Shown here in pieces: positions 36,394-44,886 of a stretch of 52,819 nt of DNA. The notes under the pieces were generated by a model. The model searched no databases. It was not told the DNA's origin and saw only the letters and a program-made list of their open reading frames with translations. A program made the translations under genes and the position numbers. Source of the DNA: Planctomycetota bacterium (lineage in GTDB: Bacteria; Planctomycetota; UBA11346); NCBI GenBank assembly GCA_028280785.1, contig JANQLF010000178.1:1-52819 (forward strand). Reading direction: 5' to 3'. Positions within the stretch are counted from its first letter, which is position 1. Each line of letters starts with the position of its first letter.

Positions 36394-36947
36394 AATATAT
36401 ATTTTGCTCAATTGTATTAATTATCTGTGCTGTGCATGTTAATGCTGCAGAAAGTCTAGAGAGTCAACGTTTAGCCAAGCTCAAAGAAGTGGCGCGCATT
36501 GGATCAATCTTATTGGATGGGGATGCCTGCCAAAAAATCGTTACACCACGTGCTGAAGAATTAATGGTCAAAAAGCATCCAGATGACAGGTGGTTTGGTT
36601 CTGATAATTACGATGTGCATCTTGCTGAATTTACGCGCCAGAAGCAACTACTTAAACGCATGGCGAAATTAGTAGATTTTAAGACGGATTGTAATCTGAT
36701 TATGAAGACCAAAAAGCCAGGTAAAATTCACATGGTCATCCGTCAGCTGAATAACATGTATCGCTATTATACTTTTGGCCAATTAGAAACAGATCCGCCG
36801 AAAGAGCTGGTCCCAGTACTTGAAAAAGGTGAAACCGTGGTGGTCAAACATCCCAAACGAAAAATTATCTCGGTTTTCGCCCCAGTGAAAAACAGTATGA
36901 ATGAAGTGGTGGGTATGATTGAAGTCTGCGGCAGTATTGAAGAATAA
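36390..36947 (+). CDS. Small secreted Cache/PAS-like protein
   Basis: The product is 185 residues with a signal peptide (about 1-19). The mature part has a single alpha/beta sensor-like domain ending in ISVFAPVKNSMNEVVGMIEVCG, a strand-turn-strand typical of Cache or PAS-like ligand-binding domains (compare xFxPVxxxxGxVxGxIxV). There is no membrane anchor after the signal, so it could be a periplasmic ligand-binding protein. It overlaps the short DUF4091 gene by 4 bases, suggesting that it binds a product or partner of that protein. The family assignment is tentative, based on pattern only. Confidence 0.6.
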   Translation: MKYIFCSIVLIICAVHVNAAESLESQRLAKLKEVARIGSILLDGDACQKIVTPRAEELMVKKHPDDRWFGSDNYDVHLAEFTRQKQLLKRMAKLVDFKTDCNLIMKTKKPGKIHMVIRQLNNMYRYYTFGQLETDPPKELVPVLEKGETVVVKHPKRKIISVFAPVKNSMNEVVGMIEVCGSIEE

Positions 36948-36963
36948 TTATAATGACGCGAGA

Positions 36964-38097
36964 TTACTTGTCTGCTAATTTGGCAGCGGTATTGCCGATT
37001 TCCAATGACGGTGAGACAAAGGTGTTGGTTGGCTCAATGTGTGGATCTTCAATGCGTGCGAGCACATGTTGAATGGCGATATGACCAAGTACCTTCCAAT
37101 CGAAGCAAATCGAAGTTAATTTTTGGCGTGGTGCTTTGTCATCATTTTCTTCTTCGATGGTGCCACCAGTGCTGACAATACTTAGGTCTTGCGGAACTTT
37201 CAGGCCAACTTTTTTAAATGCCTGGATCATTTCACGGGCAACTTTTGTATTAAAGGTTAAGAGGGCGGTAGGTCGTTTGTCCGGAGTGAGTGCAAGTAAT
37301 TTCATCGCCAGGCTTTCGCCGCCTTCCGTATCGACATCGCGCTTAATAATCCAGTCATCACGTTGCTCAAGCCCAAAGGTTTTCAGTGAATCAAGGTAAC
37401 CCTGCACGCGCGCAGGATTTGAGTTAAATTGGTCAACAAAAGCATAGGCAATTTTGCGATGACCGAGATTATATAGGTGCTCAACGGCTAGTGCAGAACC
37501 CTGACGTGAATCGACGCGCACACAGTCTATGTGCTCTGACTCAGAATAATGATCCAACAGGCAAATGGGGATTTTGAACTCGGCAATTTCTTCAAGCACC
37601 TGTTGTTCAACATAGGAGACCAAAACGAGGGCATCAACGCTCATGGTTGAATAGAGGCGCTTGCAGGTGTCGAGTAACTCGTCTTGGTTGTTGGTGCGCG
37701 ATAATACTAAGTCGCAATGTTTGTTAAACGCTTGAGTGATGAGTCCATCGTTAATTAATTGGGTGAAGTCTGAAGTGTTTACCATATGATGAAAAACACC
37801 AACAATGCCAATTTTTAATGTTTTCTTTTTAAATAATAACGATGAGCCTTCGCCTTGGGTGGGGAAAGTGCCCTTCCCTTTCACCCGACAAATGATGTCT
37901 TCATCGTGCAGGATTTTCATTGCTGCTCTGATGGTGCGCCGACTGACACCATGCTTTTCTGCTAAATCAAGTTCGGGTAACAGCGGTTCCCCTTGTTTGA
38001 GGTTCTCGATGTCATCAATAATTAAATGAAGTACTTTGCGAACTAATGGAGAGGCATTAGCAACTTCAGCTAGTTCATCTATTTGAATGGCTTCCAT
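36964..38097 (-). CDS. GntR-family regulator with LacI-type sensor domain (downstream paralogue)
   Basis: The product is 377 residues from the ATG at 38097; a TTG two codons upstream is open but weaker. Residues about 10-75 are a GntR winged helix (LDLAEKHGVSRRTIRAAMKILHDEDII, then GKGTFPTQG wing). Residues about 90-370 are a LacI/PBP1-type effector domain (GIVGVFHHM, DALVLVSYVEQQ, PICLLDHYS, DCVRVDSRQGS, LGHRKIAYAF, NPARVQGYLDSL, TALLTFNTKVA). The NPAR motif and overall pattern are nearly the same as in the upstream regulator, so this is a tandem duplicate. It starts 31 bases after that gene ends, on the same strand. It probably senses a glycan fragment and controls the divergent 39.5-49.7 kb operon (inference). 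Confidence 0.86.
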   Translation of the reverse strand: MEAIQIDELAEVANASPLVRKVLHLIIDDIENLKQGEPLLPELDLAEKHGVSRRTIRAAMKILHDEDIICRVKGKGTFPTQGEGSSLLFKKKTLKIGIVGVFHHMVNTSDFTQLINDGLITQAFNKHCDLVLSRTNNQDELLDTCKRLYSTMSVDALVLVSYVEQQVLEEIAEFKIPICLLDHYSESEHIDCVRVDSRQGSALAVEHLYNLGHRKIAYAFVDQFNSNPARVQGYLDSLKTFGLEQRDDWIIKRDVDTEGGESLAMKLLALTPDKRPTALLTFNTKVAREMIQAFKKVGLKVPQDLSIVSTGGTIEEENDDKAPRQKLTSICFDWKVLGHIAIQHVLARIEDPHIEPTNTFVSPSLEIGNTAAKLADK

Positions 38098-38128
38098 GAT
38101 CAATACTCAGTTAGGCTAGGAGAGCCTT

Positions 38129-39247
38129 TTACAGCTTTCCTGTAGAGCCCTGAATTTCCAAATGAGGTGGGATCAGGATATTCTGCCCTTTGTTGCGTGG
38201 ATTTCTTAGACGTTCGATCATGGTTTCGACGGCAGTTTCACCAAGTTTTTCCCAATTAAAACATACATTGGTAATATCATGTTCTTGATTAGAGTTCGGA
38301 TTGGCGAAGCCTTTGGTGCCGACGATGCTTAGATCTTTGGGAATGCTGATGCCAAAAGAGCGTAGGGTTTTGGCGATGCCTTCAGCCATTGAATCAGAAA
38401 AAGCAACAATAGCACTTGGTCTGTCTTGGGTTTCGAGGGCTAAATATTGCATGGCAATTTCTTCAGCTTCGTTTTCACCGCTGCTGCTGTAAAAGATCCA
38501 GTCTTTTTTGCTTTTTAATTTCCAACGCTTGAGGCCATCTTGGAATCCAGCGAGACGGGCAGGGTTGGTGTCGAGGTTTTTGGTATTAGCAAAAGCGATA
38601 TCGCGATGACCGAGGCGGTATAAATGTTCTATGGCTAATTGTGAACCTTTATTGGAATCAGTGCGCACGCAGTCGATGGTTTTAGCGTCGCTATAGTGGT
38701 CGATTAAACAAACTGCCTTATTCCATTTTTCTAAATCGAGTAGTAATTGTTGGTTGGTTAAACTGACTAGAATAATGCCATCGATGGTATTATCATCAGC
38801 GAAGCGGAAAATTGCATCATTAATTTCGTTGTTCTCATTACTGCTGGCTAATAATACTTGGTAATTATCTGCAAATGCCTGGGAGCAAACGCCGTCAACG
38901 ATTGGGCGGTAGTATGAGCTTGGGTTAACAAACGTGTCTTTGGCAACAACCAAGCCAATGCGCCCGACTTCTTTGCGGAATAATGGTTTGGCATTGCGAC
39001 CACGTGTCGGAAAGGTGCCTTTACGTTTAATGCGACGAACTAATCCATGGTCCTCTAAACGTTTCATGGCAGTGCGAATGGTTTTGCGGCTGACGCCAAA
39101 TTGATCAGCAAGATCTAATTCAGGAGCCAAAGGTTGGTCCTGCTCCAATTTTTCCATCTCTTCGAGAATTAATTCGATGATTTGTTTGACCAATGGCGAT
39201 GCCCCTTGGGCATACATTTCGATTTTATCTTTTCTTGTTTTGTTCAT
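38129..39247 (-). CDS. GntR-family regulator with LacI-type sensor domain (upstream paralogue)
   Basis: The product is 372 residues. Residues about 10-80 have the GntR helix-turn-helix (LDLADQFGVSRKTIRTAMKRLEDHGLV, RKGTFPTRG wing), and about 95-370 the LacI-type sensor (GLVVAKDTFV, DGIILVSLTNQQ, VCLIDHYSDA, DCVRTDSNKGS, LGHRDIAFA, NPARLAGFQDGL, SAIVAFSDSMA). It is the first gene of a two-regulator unit, paralogous to the neighbour. The ATG at 39247 lacks a visible Shine-Dalgarno. A consensus TTGACA (minus strand, 39276-39281) lies 28 bases upstream, so the mRNA could be leaderless. A palindrome overlaps the promoter and start, suggesting autoregulation. Confidence 0.86.
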   Translation of the reverse strand: MNKTRKDKIEMYAQGASPLVKQIIELILEEMEKLEQDQPLAPELDLADQFGVSRKTIRTAMKRLEDHGLVRRIKRKGTFPTRGRNAKPLFRKEVGRIGLVVAKDTFVNPSSYYRPIVDGVCSQAFADNYQVLLASSNENNEINDAIFRFADDNTIDGIILVSLTNQQLLLDLEKWNKAVCLIDHYSDAKTIDCVRTDSNKGSQLAIEHLYRLGHRDIAFANTKNLDTNPARLAGFQDGLKRWKLKSKKDWIFYSSSGENEAEEIAMQYLALETQDRPSAIVAFSDSMAEGIAKTLRSFGISIPKDLSIVGTKGFANPNSNQEHDITNVCFNWEKLGETAVETMIERLRNPRNKGQNILIPPHLEIQGSTGKL

Positions 39248-39281
39248 GACATATATGTAACTTATGTAGCTATTATGTCAA
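39247..39281 (-). promoter_or_regulatory. Promoter/operator of the tandem GntR genes
   Basis: On the minus strand TTGACA (39276-39281) is a full -35 consensus. ACATATATGT (39249-39258) is a perfect 10-bp palindrome just before the ATG. TGACATA (39247-39253) and TATGTCA (39274-39280) are inverted copies 20 bases apart. A -10 in the palindrome would place transcription start at the ATG; an alternative is CATAAT (39273-39278) as -10, giving a short leader. An autoregulatory site is inferred. Confidence 0.5.
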
Positions 39282-39487
39282 GTCACAGCTTAGAAATGCT
39301 TCCGTTATTTTGACAGTTAAGCGCTGCGGTAGGCAGTCAGAAAAATCATAAAATACTTCATAATAAGTATTTAAATGCAAGCAACCTAGGCAGGAGACTG
39401 AGCATGGGCCATTTCATTGACGAACAGGGTACATTAGGTAACATAAGATCTATAAAGAGGGTGAATCCAAGCAGTGAGGGTATATCC

Positions 39488-42013
39488 ATGAGCAAGTCCA
39501 TCCTATTTACCATTGTTTTATGTAGCTGTTGTGTCTTCCTGCCTGCACAAGAGAAACCTGCAGCGATCGATGCGGTGTTACAAGCAGAGGGTCGTTCTGA
39601 AAGCTGGGTCAATGGTACTGAGAATATCCGCAAGCATCTTGCCGATTTAAATCTCGACGATGCAAAGGTGAAACGTTTTTTGCCAGCCATCGAACGTCGC
39701 TGCACGACTTTGATGAAATTAGGCAATATGGGTATTTACGAGAAGGATATCTTTGGTCGCTTTTTTGAAGCGATGCTCGAAGACCTCGTAAAAGGCGAAA
39801 AAGTGCTCGCCCGTTTTTCTGGTCAAACTGTTAACTACGGGTATTGGTCCGTTCATATCAATAAATTAACCGGCACCAAAGTACAAATTCCACCCAACTA
39901 CGATAGCGATAAAGAGCATCAGTTTTTTATGTATTATAAATTAGGCGGTGGTATGTACTGGCGTTCACCAACCAAGAAATGGGCAGGTCCTGGCGATAAA
40001 GATGCCGTGGTTAGCGGTCCGTTCCGTCCGACCGCTGAAATGTGTCAGAATATTCCTGATACCTTTCAGGCCTGGTCTGCTTTATATTACGGCGTCAAAG
40101 GCCGTATGGGTTTGGTTGAAGAGTTAAAAGAATTAACCCACGCTATGTGTCAGGACTTTAATATGAGTCCTGATCGTATTTTTCTTTCAGGTTATTCAGA
40201 TGGTGGATTTAGTGCGATGTGGATCGCCTCACGTTATCCACATTTGGTTGCTGGTATTGCACCGGGTGTAGCAAACTGGCAGTACGGCAATACCGGTCAC
40301 TATAATTTCTTCAATTTTTCAACCTTAGTTGTCGATGGTTGGGGAGATGGTGGTTATATTCAGGAAAACATGGACCGCTTTGCCGCCCTGAGCAATATGG
40401 GTTACGATATATCAGGTATTGTTGGTCATCATGGTCATAACCAAGGTTGGTTAGAAAATGTCGAGAGCGTGCAAAAGGTCATGGCCTGGGCTAAAACCAA
40501 GCGCCGCAATCTTTATAGAAAACATATTAAATATGCGACCTGGAATTTAGCCTGGAATCGAGCTTTTTGGTTCACCATTCAACGTCGTGAAACGCCGTTG
40601 CTAGCTGCTATGGTCGATGCCAAAATTGACGGCAACACCATTGAGGTGAAAGCCAAGAATATCACCGAATATAAAATTGCTTTAAACGAAAATTTGGTCG
40701 ACATGAAGAAACCAATAAAAATCGTAACAAACGGCATGGTATCTTATGAAGGCCCATGCACCGAAGAGGTGAAAGTCGAATTGAAAAAGCGACCAGATAG
40801 TACACTAGTGAAAAGTGCAGATTCGCACGGTGGTATGTCGGTGCATGCTTTCTTGCTGACCTACTTTAATAAAAAATCGAATCATAAGAAATTTCAATTA
40901 CCGAAACATCCATGGACCTGGTGTAGTTTCACTGGTGGTGATAATGCGCAAGCCGAGTTGGCAGTTTTAAAGCCGGCCGGATGGATTCGACCAGACGATA
41001 AAATCACTCAAGAAGTGATGGATAAATCGAATGTTATGTTTATGGGCGGTCCGTTGCGCAATAAGGTTGTTGCAAAATTTGCTGATCAATTACCGATTAA
41101 GTTTGAAAAAGGTAAATTCACGATTGGATCAAAAGTTTATGACCAGCCGCAGCACTGCGTAAAATTCATTATGCCGAATCCTTTAAGCAAGGGACGTTAC
41201 TGTGTTATCTTAGCATATAACGACCCCATAGCTGCGCAAAAAGAATTGAAAGCGCCTAAGCTTGATATCAGTCCTTGGGGCTTCCGTAGTGGTGATTGCA
41301 CAGTCTTTGGTATAAAAAAATCAGACGCTGAATTCAGTCGCATGCGCGATAAAGATAAGAAGAAAAAAGGCAGTCGTTATAAAACCGACACCTTCTTTTT
41401 TAATGCGGAGTGGAAGGTCTTTGACGAGCCTGCGCTTGGTACTGTGGCTAAAGAATTTGGTTGGAATGATATTTTACAATTAAAAGCAGCTGCAATTAAA
41501 CAAGAGATTGGCGCGGATGTTGGTCTGTATCGTTCGCAACCAGGTTTCTTAAAATGGAACACTACGCTGGCCAAAGGACCGATAAGCCTGCATGATATTG
41601 TCGTTACGCATCAAATTCCTGAATTTATTATGACCTGTGAATTAACGGGGGCCCAACTGAAGGGATTTACTTCACCAGATAAGAAGGGGTCTACGACTCA
41701 TACCATATTCATGGATAAAAATGAGCCGGGATATGATCCGGCGACATCACTGCTCTTTTCTGAAATCGAAGATGACAAGGTCTACAAAGTTGCAGCTGGT
41801 TATTCTCTATGTGACGGAGGAAGCTTAGGTGTCTCGTGGGTGAAGAACAAGATGCCACAACCTTTCTTCTATTTTGAATCACTCAAGGAATTCACTGATC
41901 ATGAAGGGGGTTCACCACGTTCACAGAATTTGGTGCAAACCGAAATTGAAGTAAACGAAGCAGTTGCGAATTATATTAAAAAACATGGCACTATTAGCCC
42001 AGGTATGAAGTAA
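39488..42013 (+). CDS. Secreted alpha/beta hydrolase fused to a 5'-nucleotidase C-terminal-like domain
   Basis: The product is 841 residues from the ATG at 39488. The frame is open 28 codons further upstream, but GAGGG precedes this ATG and it begins a signal peptide (about 1-18). Residues about 40-340 have an esterase/PHB-depolymerase-like alpha/beta hydrolase with FLSGYSDGGFSA (nucleophile Ser near 236, G-x-S-x-G-G) and HHGHNQGW as a possible His loop. Residues about 640-800 match the substrate-binding C-terminal domain of 5'-nucleotidases (ADVGLYRSQPGFL, GPISLHDIVVTHQIPE, CELTGAQLKGF, YKVAAGYSLCDGG). The metallophosphatase domain that normally precedes it is absent. This fusion is unusual. 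First gene of a five-gene operon divergent from the GntR pair; the substrate is probably an ester on a glycan (inference). Confidence 0.78.
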   Translation: MSKSILFTIVLCSCCVFLPAQEKPAAIDAVLQAEGRSESWVNGTENIRKHLADLNLDDAKVKRFLPAIERRCTTLMKLGNMGIYEKDIFGRFFEAMLEDLVKGEKVLARFSGQTVNYGYWSVHINKLTGTKVQIPPNYDSDKEHQFFMYYKLGGGMYWRSPTKKWAGPGDKDAVVSGPFRPTAEMCQNIPDTFQAWSALYYGVKGRMGLVEELKELTHAMCQDFNMSPDRIFLSGYSDGGFSAMWIASRYPHLVAGIAPGVANWQYGNTGHYNFFNFSTLVVDGWGDGGYIQENMDRFAALSNMGYDISGIVGHHGHNQGWLENVESVQKVMAWAKTKRRNLYRKHIKYATWNLAWNRAFWFTIQRRETPLLAAMVDAKIDGNTIEVKAKNITEYKIALNENLVDMKKPIKIVTNGMVSYEGPCTEEVKVELKKRPDSTLVKSADSHGGMSVHAFLLTYFNKKSNHKKFQLPKHPWTWCSFTGGDNAQAELAVLKPAGWIRPDDKITQEVMDKSNVMFMGGPLRNKVVAKFADQLPIKFEKGKFTIGSKVYDQPQHCVKFIMPNPLSKGRYCVILAYNDPIAAQKELKAPKLDISPWGFRSGDCTVFGIKKSDAEFSRMRDKDKKKKGSRYKTDTFFFNAEWKVFDEPALGTVAKEFGWNDILQLKAAAIKQEIGADVGLYRSQPGFLKWNTTLAKGPISLHDIVVTHQIPEFIMTCELTGAQLKGFTSPDKKGSTTHTIFMDKNEPGYDPATSLLFSEIEDDKVYKVAAGYSLCDGGSLGVSWVKNKMPQPFFYFESLKEFTDHEGGSPRSQNLVQTEIEVNEAVANYIKKHGTISPGMK

Positions 42014-42033
42014 GGGTTCGGGGGAGTAATGCT

Positions 42034-44868
42034 ATGTTAAAATTGCTAACAATATCGGTGATGCTCATGGTTCTGAGTACGAGTCTTCTGGCCCAAGAAA
42101 CGGTGCGTCTTGCTGCAACGGCTGACGCAGGTTTTTCGTCAATGATTTATCAAGGTGAAGACGAACGAGTAAGTAGTTGGGGTAAACATAATCAATTCAA
42201 ATTAAAATCGATTCAAGAAATGGGATTGGTGCGTTTTGATGCATCAGCGATCAAAGGTCGCGAAGTGAAGAAGGCGACCTTATTCTTGCGCAATGTCAGT
42301 GATAAGAATCGCATACGCACTCTACGAATCTCTACGGTAAATAATGATTGGGTTGAGGGAACGGCAACAAAACCCTACGGTCCGCCGAATGGTGCCTGTT
42401 ATAATTATGCCGATTGGAATAGTAAAAAAGAATGGGCTTGGCCGAATTCGCAGCTTTGCGACGTCATACTCAGTTCTGGCTTTTCCTTGAGCACCTGGGC
42501 TGAGCGCAAGAAACTTGATGACGGATGGATGTCCTTTGAACTGCCGGCTGAATTAATGTATGCTATGTACCTAGGTGATACCGATGGCTTGGCATTTCAA
42601 GATGCTGGTGATTTAACTTACTCTAATAATTTTATTTATAGTCGTGAAAAGAAGGGTTCTGAGCCGTATATTCAGATTGAGCTAGGCGATGCATTAACAG
42701 TAAAACCATCGACGCCGGTAGTGAAAGTGACGCCCGGTAATGAAGTGGCAACCTTTACCCATGGTGCCGTAAAGGTCCATATAGCTGCATCACAAAATAC
42801 CTTTTGCTGGAAGATTAAAGCAAATGGTGAAAATGTTGGTCGTTGGCAGGTCCCACACCCGAAAAAAAATCAGGATACTGAATTCTTCATCGAATACTTA
42901 GAGCCCGGTAAGCAATATGATATTGAGATCATTGCTGTCTCTGCTGGGGGTCAGGTTTCAAAGGTTGTGAAGCAAAGTACCGTTGCTTCGAAAAAATTAG
43001 CGTCAGCTCAATCGTTGGGAACCTTTCAGGCTCCCACGGGGAAAATTACACCGCTTAAACTTGGCAGTGCCTACAATGTCTGGGCTTGCCCTGGCTTAGT
43101 GAAAGTTAGTCCAGAAACAGGGAAGGTCATGTTTAACGATATGGTGGCAGAAGACGGTCACCGAGCTAATGCGGTGTGGGATGGTAAAAAGATTTCGTTA
43201 CTTGCTTGCAAAGGTGAATATGTTTCCTGTCAGTTGATCATTGAGAAAAATGATACACATGTTTCTGATATTCAGGTAAGCCTCAAAGAATTAAATGGTG
43301 TTGATGGTGCTGTTATAAAAGAAACAGAAATAGAGCTCTACAAAAATTGGTATGCCAAGAATAAGGATAAAAATTGGCAGCCAGCCTACTGTGTGCCTCT
43401 CAAACATGGTGCACATTTCCGCATTCCAGATCCACTGCGGAAAATGGCAAGCCAAAAAAACCAAGGTATCTATATCGATATCTATGTGCCAAAAGATACA
43501 CAGGCAGGGGATTATACCGGTAAAGCGACTATCAGTGCTAATGGACAACATCTTGAAGTCCCAGTCGAACTCCAAGTCTTCGATTTTGTCATGCCGGATA
43601 AATTGTCCTTCTGGCCACAATTAAATAGTTATGGCTTTGGTATGGATAAGAAATTGTTAATCCCAACCTATCAATTGGCGCATCAGCACCGAAATGTTTT
43701 TTTTCATCGTAGTTATATTCCTAAGCTCACAGGCAAAGGTAAGGACATCAAAGTTGATTGGACTTCTTATGACAAGCAAGTTGGCCCACTTTTATCAGGT
43801 GAGGCATTCAAAAATAATCGTCGCGCCGGTGTCCCAACACCTGCGTTAGGTTTGCCGTTTAAAGATAGCTGGCCAACCAATTTAACACCTGAAACCTATA
43901 AGTATGATGGTCGTTGGATTTTAACTTCTTATAAAAGTGACAAACGTGATAAAAAAGAATTAATGGGATATCTCAATGAGCATTACATGACTTGTCCACC
44001 GATTGAAGAAGGCTTAACGCAAGAGTACAAAGATGCTTTTGTGGCAGTGCAAAAGCAATTCATTGAACATTTTAAAGAAAAGGGTTGGGATCACACTGAA
44101 GCACAGTGTTTATTCATGGGGAAAAATACCCATCGTATCCAATATAAGGTGAATATGTGGTGGACTACCGATGAGCCCTATCACTGGATTGATTGGTTGG
44201 CTATTCGCTTCTTTGGCACTATGTGGGTTGAAAATCGTGGTGCAGAAAATGCAAAGAACTGGGTTTTCCGTTCAGATATTTCTCGTCCGCAATGGCAGGG
44301 AAATATAATTGACGGGCTCGTTGATAACATTCACTTTGGAACTGGTGCATTTACTTCCCCAGCGATGTATCGCCGTGCTGAGCTCATTGAACGAAATAGT
44401 GGTGCTGATAAGCGCGTCTATGGCGCTGCCAATCGCGATAATTCAAGTAATCATGGTTCGATTACCTGGTTTGCAAATTCATGGTTTCGTGGCGCCAATG
44501 CTGCATTGCCGTGGCAAGCCATGGGTAAAGAAAAGGCTTTAGACATCAATGACAGTGCGGTTGGTGGCAATGCGATGATTGTACCAGCACAAAAAACCTT
44601 GGGTGTGCCAGTAGTTGCTGATATACGCTTAAAGGCTTTTAGAGATGGTGAGCAATTAATTGAATACCTTACTCTCTTTGCTGAGCGTTATGACCTGACG
44701 CGTGAACAAGTGCGCGAAGTTGTATTTCGTTCAGTAACGTTTGAAGCAGGGATAGCCAAGGGTGCAGGTGCTGATAATGCCGATGCCCTACGCTTTAAAA
44801 CGCTTCAATCATGGCAGCTAGCACAACTGAAAAAGGCTTTAGCCGAAGCAATCGTTGCCAGAAATTAA
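42034..44868 (+). CDS. Secreted DUF4091 protein with N-terminal DNRLRE-like domain
   Basis: The product is 944 residues with a signal peptide (about 1-20) and a GGGGGAG ribosome site. Residues about 25-215 are a DNRLRE/CBM96-like sandwich (MGLVRFDASAIKGREVKKATLFLRN), then a fibronectin-like segment (about 225-325), then DUF4091. All DUF4091 landmarks are present: WWTTDEP near residue 709, WVFRSDISRPQWQGN, AALPWQAMGKE and RLKAFRDGEQLIEYL. This is the same architecture as the gene at 235-2994 and the front of the DUF4091-SGNH gene, so these three are paralogues. It sits 20 bases after the hydrolase fusion and 18 before the peptidase-like gene. Role inferred: extracellular glycan cleavage. Confidence 0.87.
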   Translation: MLKLLTISVMLMVLSTSLLAQETVRLAATADAGFSSMIYQGEDERVSSWGKHNQFKLKSIQEMGLVRFDASAIKGREVKKATLFLRNVSDKNRIRTLRISTVNNDWVEGTATKPYGPPNGACYNYADWNSKKEWAWPNSQLCDVILSSGFSLSTWAERKKLDDGWMSFELPAELMYAMYLGDTDGLAFQDAGDLTYSNNFIYSREKKGSEPYIQIELGDALTVKPSTPVVKVTPGNEVATFTHGAVKVHIAASQNTFCWKIKANGENVGRWQVPHPKKNQDTEFFIEYLEPGKQYDIEIIAVSAGGQVSKVVKQSTVASKKLASAQSLGTFQAPTGKITPLKLGSAYNVWACPGLVKVSPETGKVMFNDMVAEDGHRANAVWDGKKISLLACKGEYVSCQLIIEKNDTHVSDIQVSLKELNGVDGAVIKETEIELYKNWYAKNKDKNWQPAYCVPLKHGAHFRIPDPLRKMASQKNQGIYIDIYVPKDTQAGDYTGKATISANGQHLEVPVELQVFDFVMPDKLSFWPQLNSYGFGMDKKLLIPTYQLAHQHRNVFFHRSYIPKLTGKGKDIKVDWTSYDKQVGPLLSGEAFKNNRRAGVPTPALGLPFKDSWPTNLTPETYKYDGRWILTSYKSDKRDKKELMGYLNEHYMTCPPIEEGLTQEYKDAFVAVQKQFIEHFKEKGWDHTEAQCLFMGKNTHRIQYKVNMWWTTDEPYHWIDWLAIRFFGTMWVENRGAENAKNWVFRSDISRPQWQGNIIDGLVDNIHFGTGAFTSPAMYRRAELIERNSGADKRVYGAANRDNSSNHGSITWFANSWFRGANAALPWQAMGKEKALDINDSAVGGNAMIVPAQKTLGVPVVADIRLKAFRDGEQLIEYLTLFAERYDLTREQVREVVFRSVTFEAGIAKGAGADNADALRFKTLQSWQLAQLKKALAEAIVARN

Positions 44869-44886
44869 TATTACAATGGATAAAAA

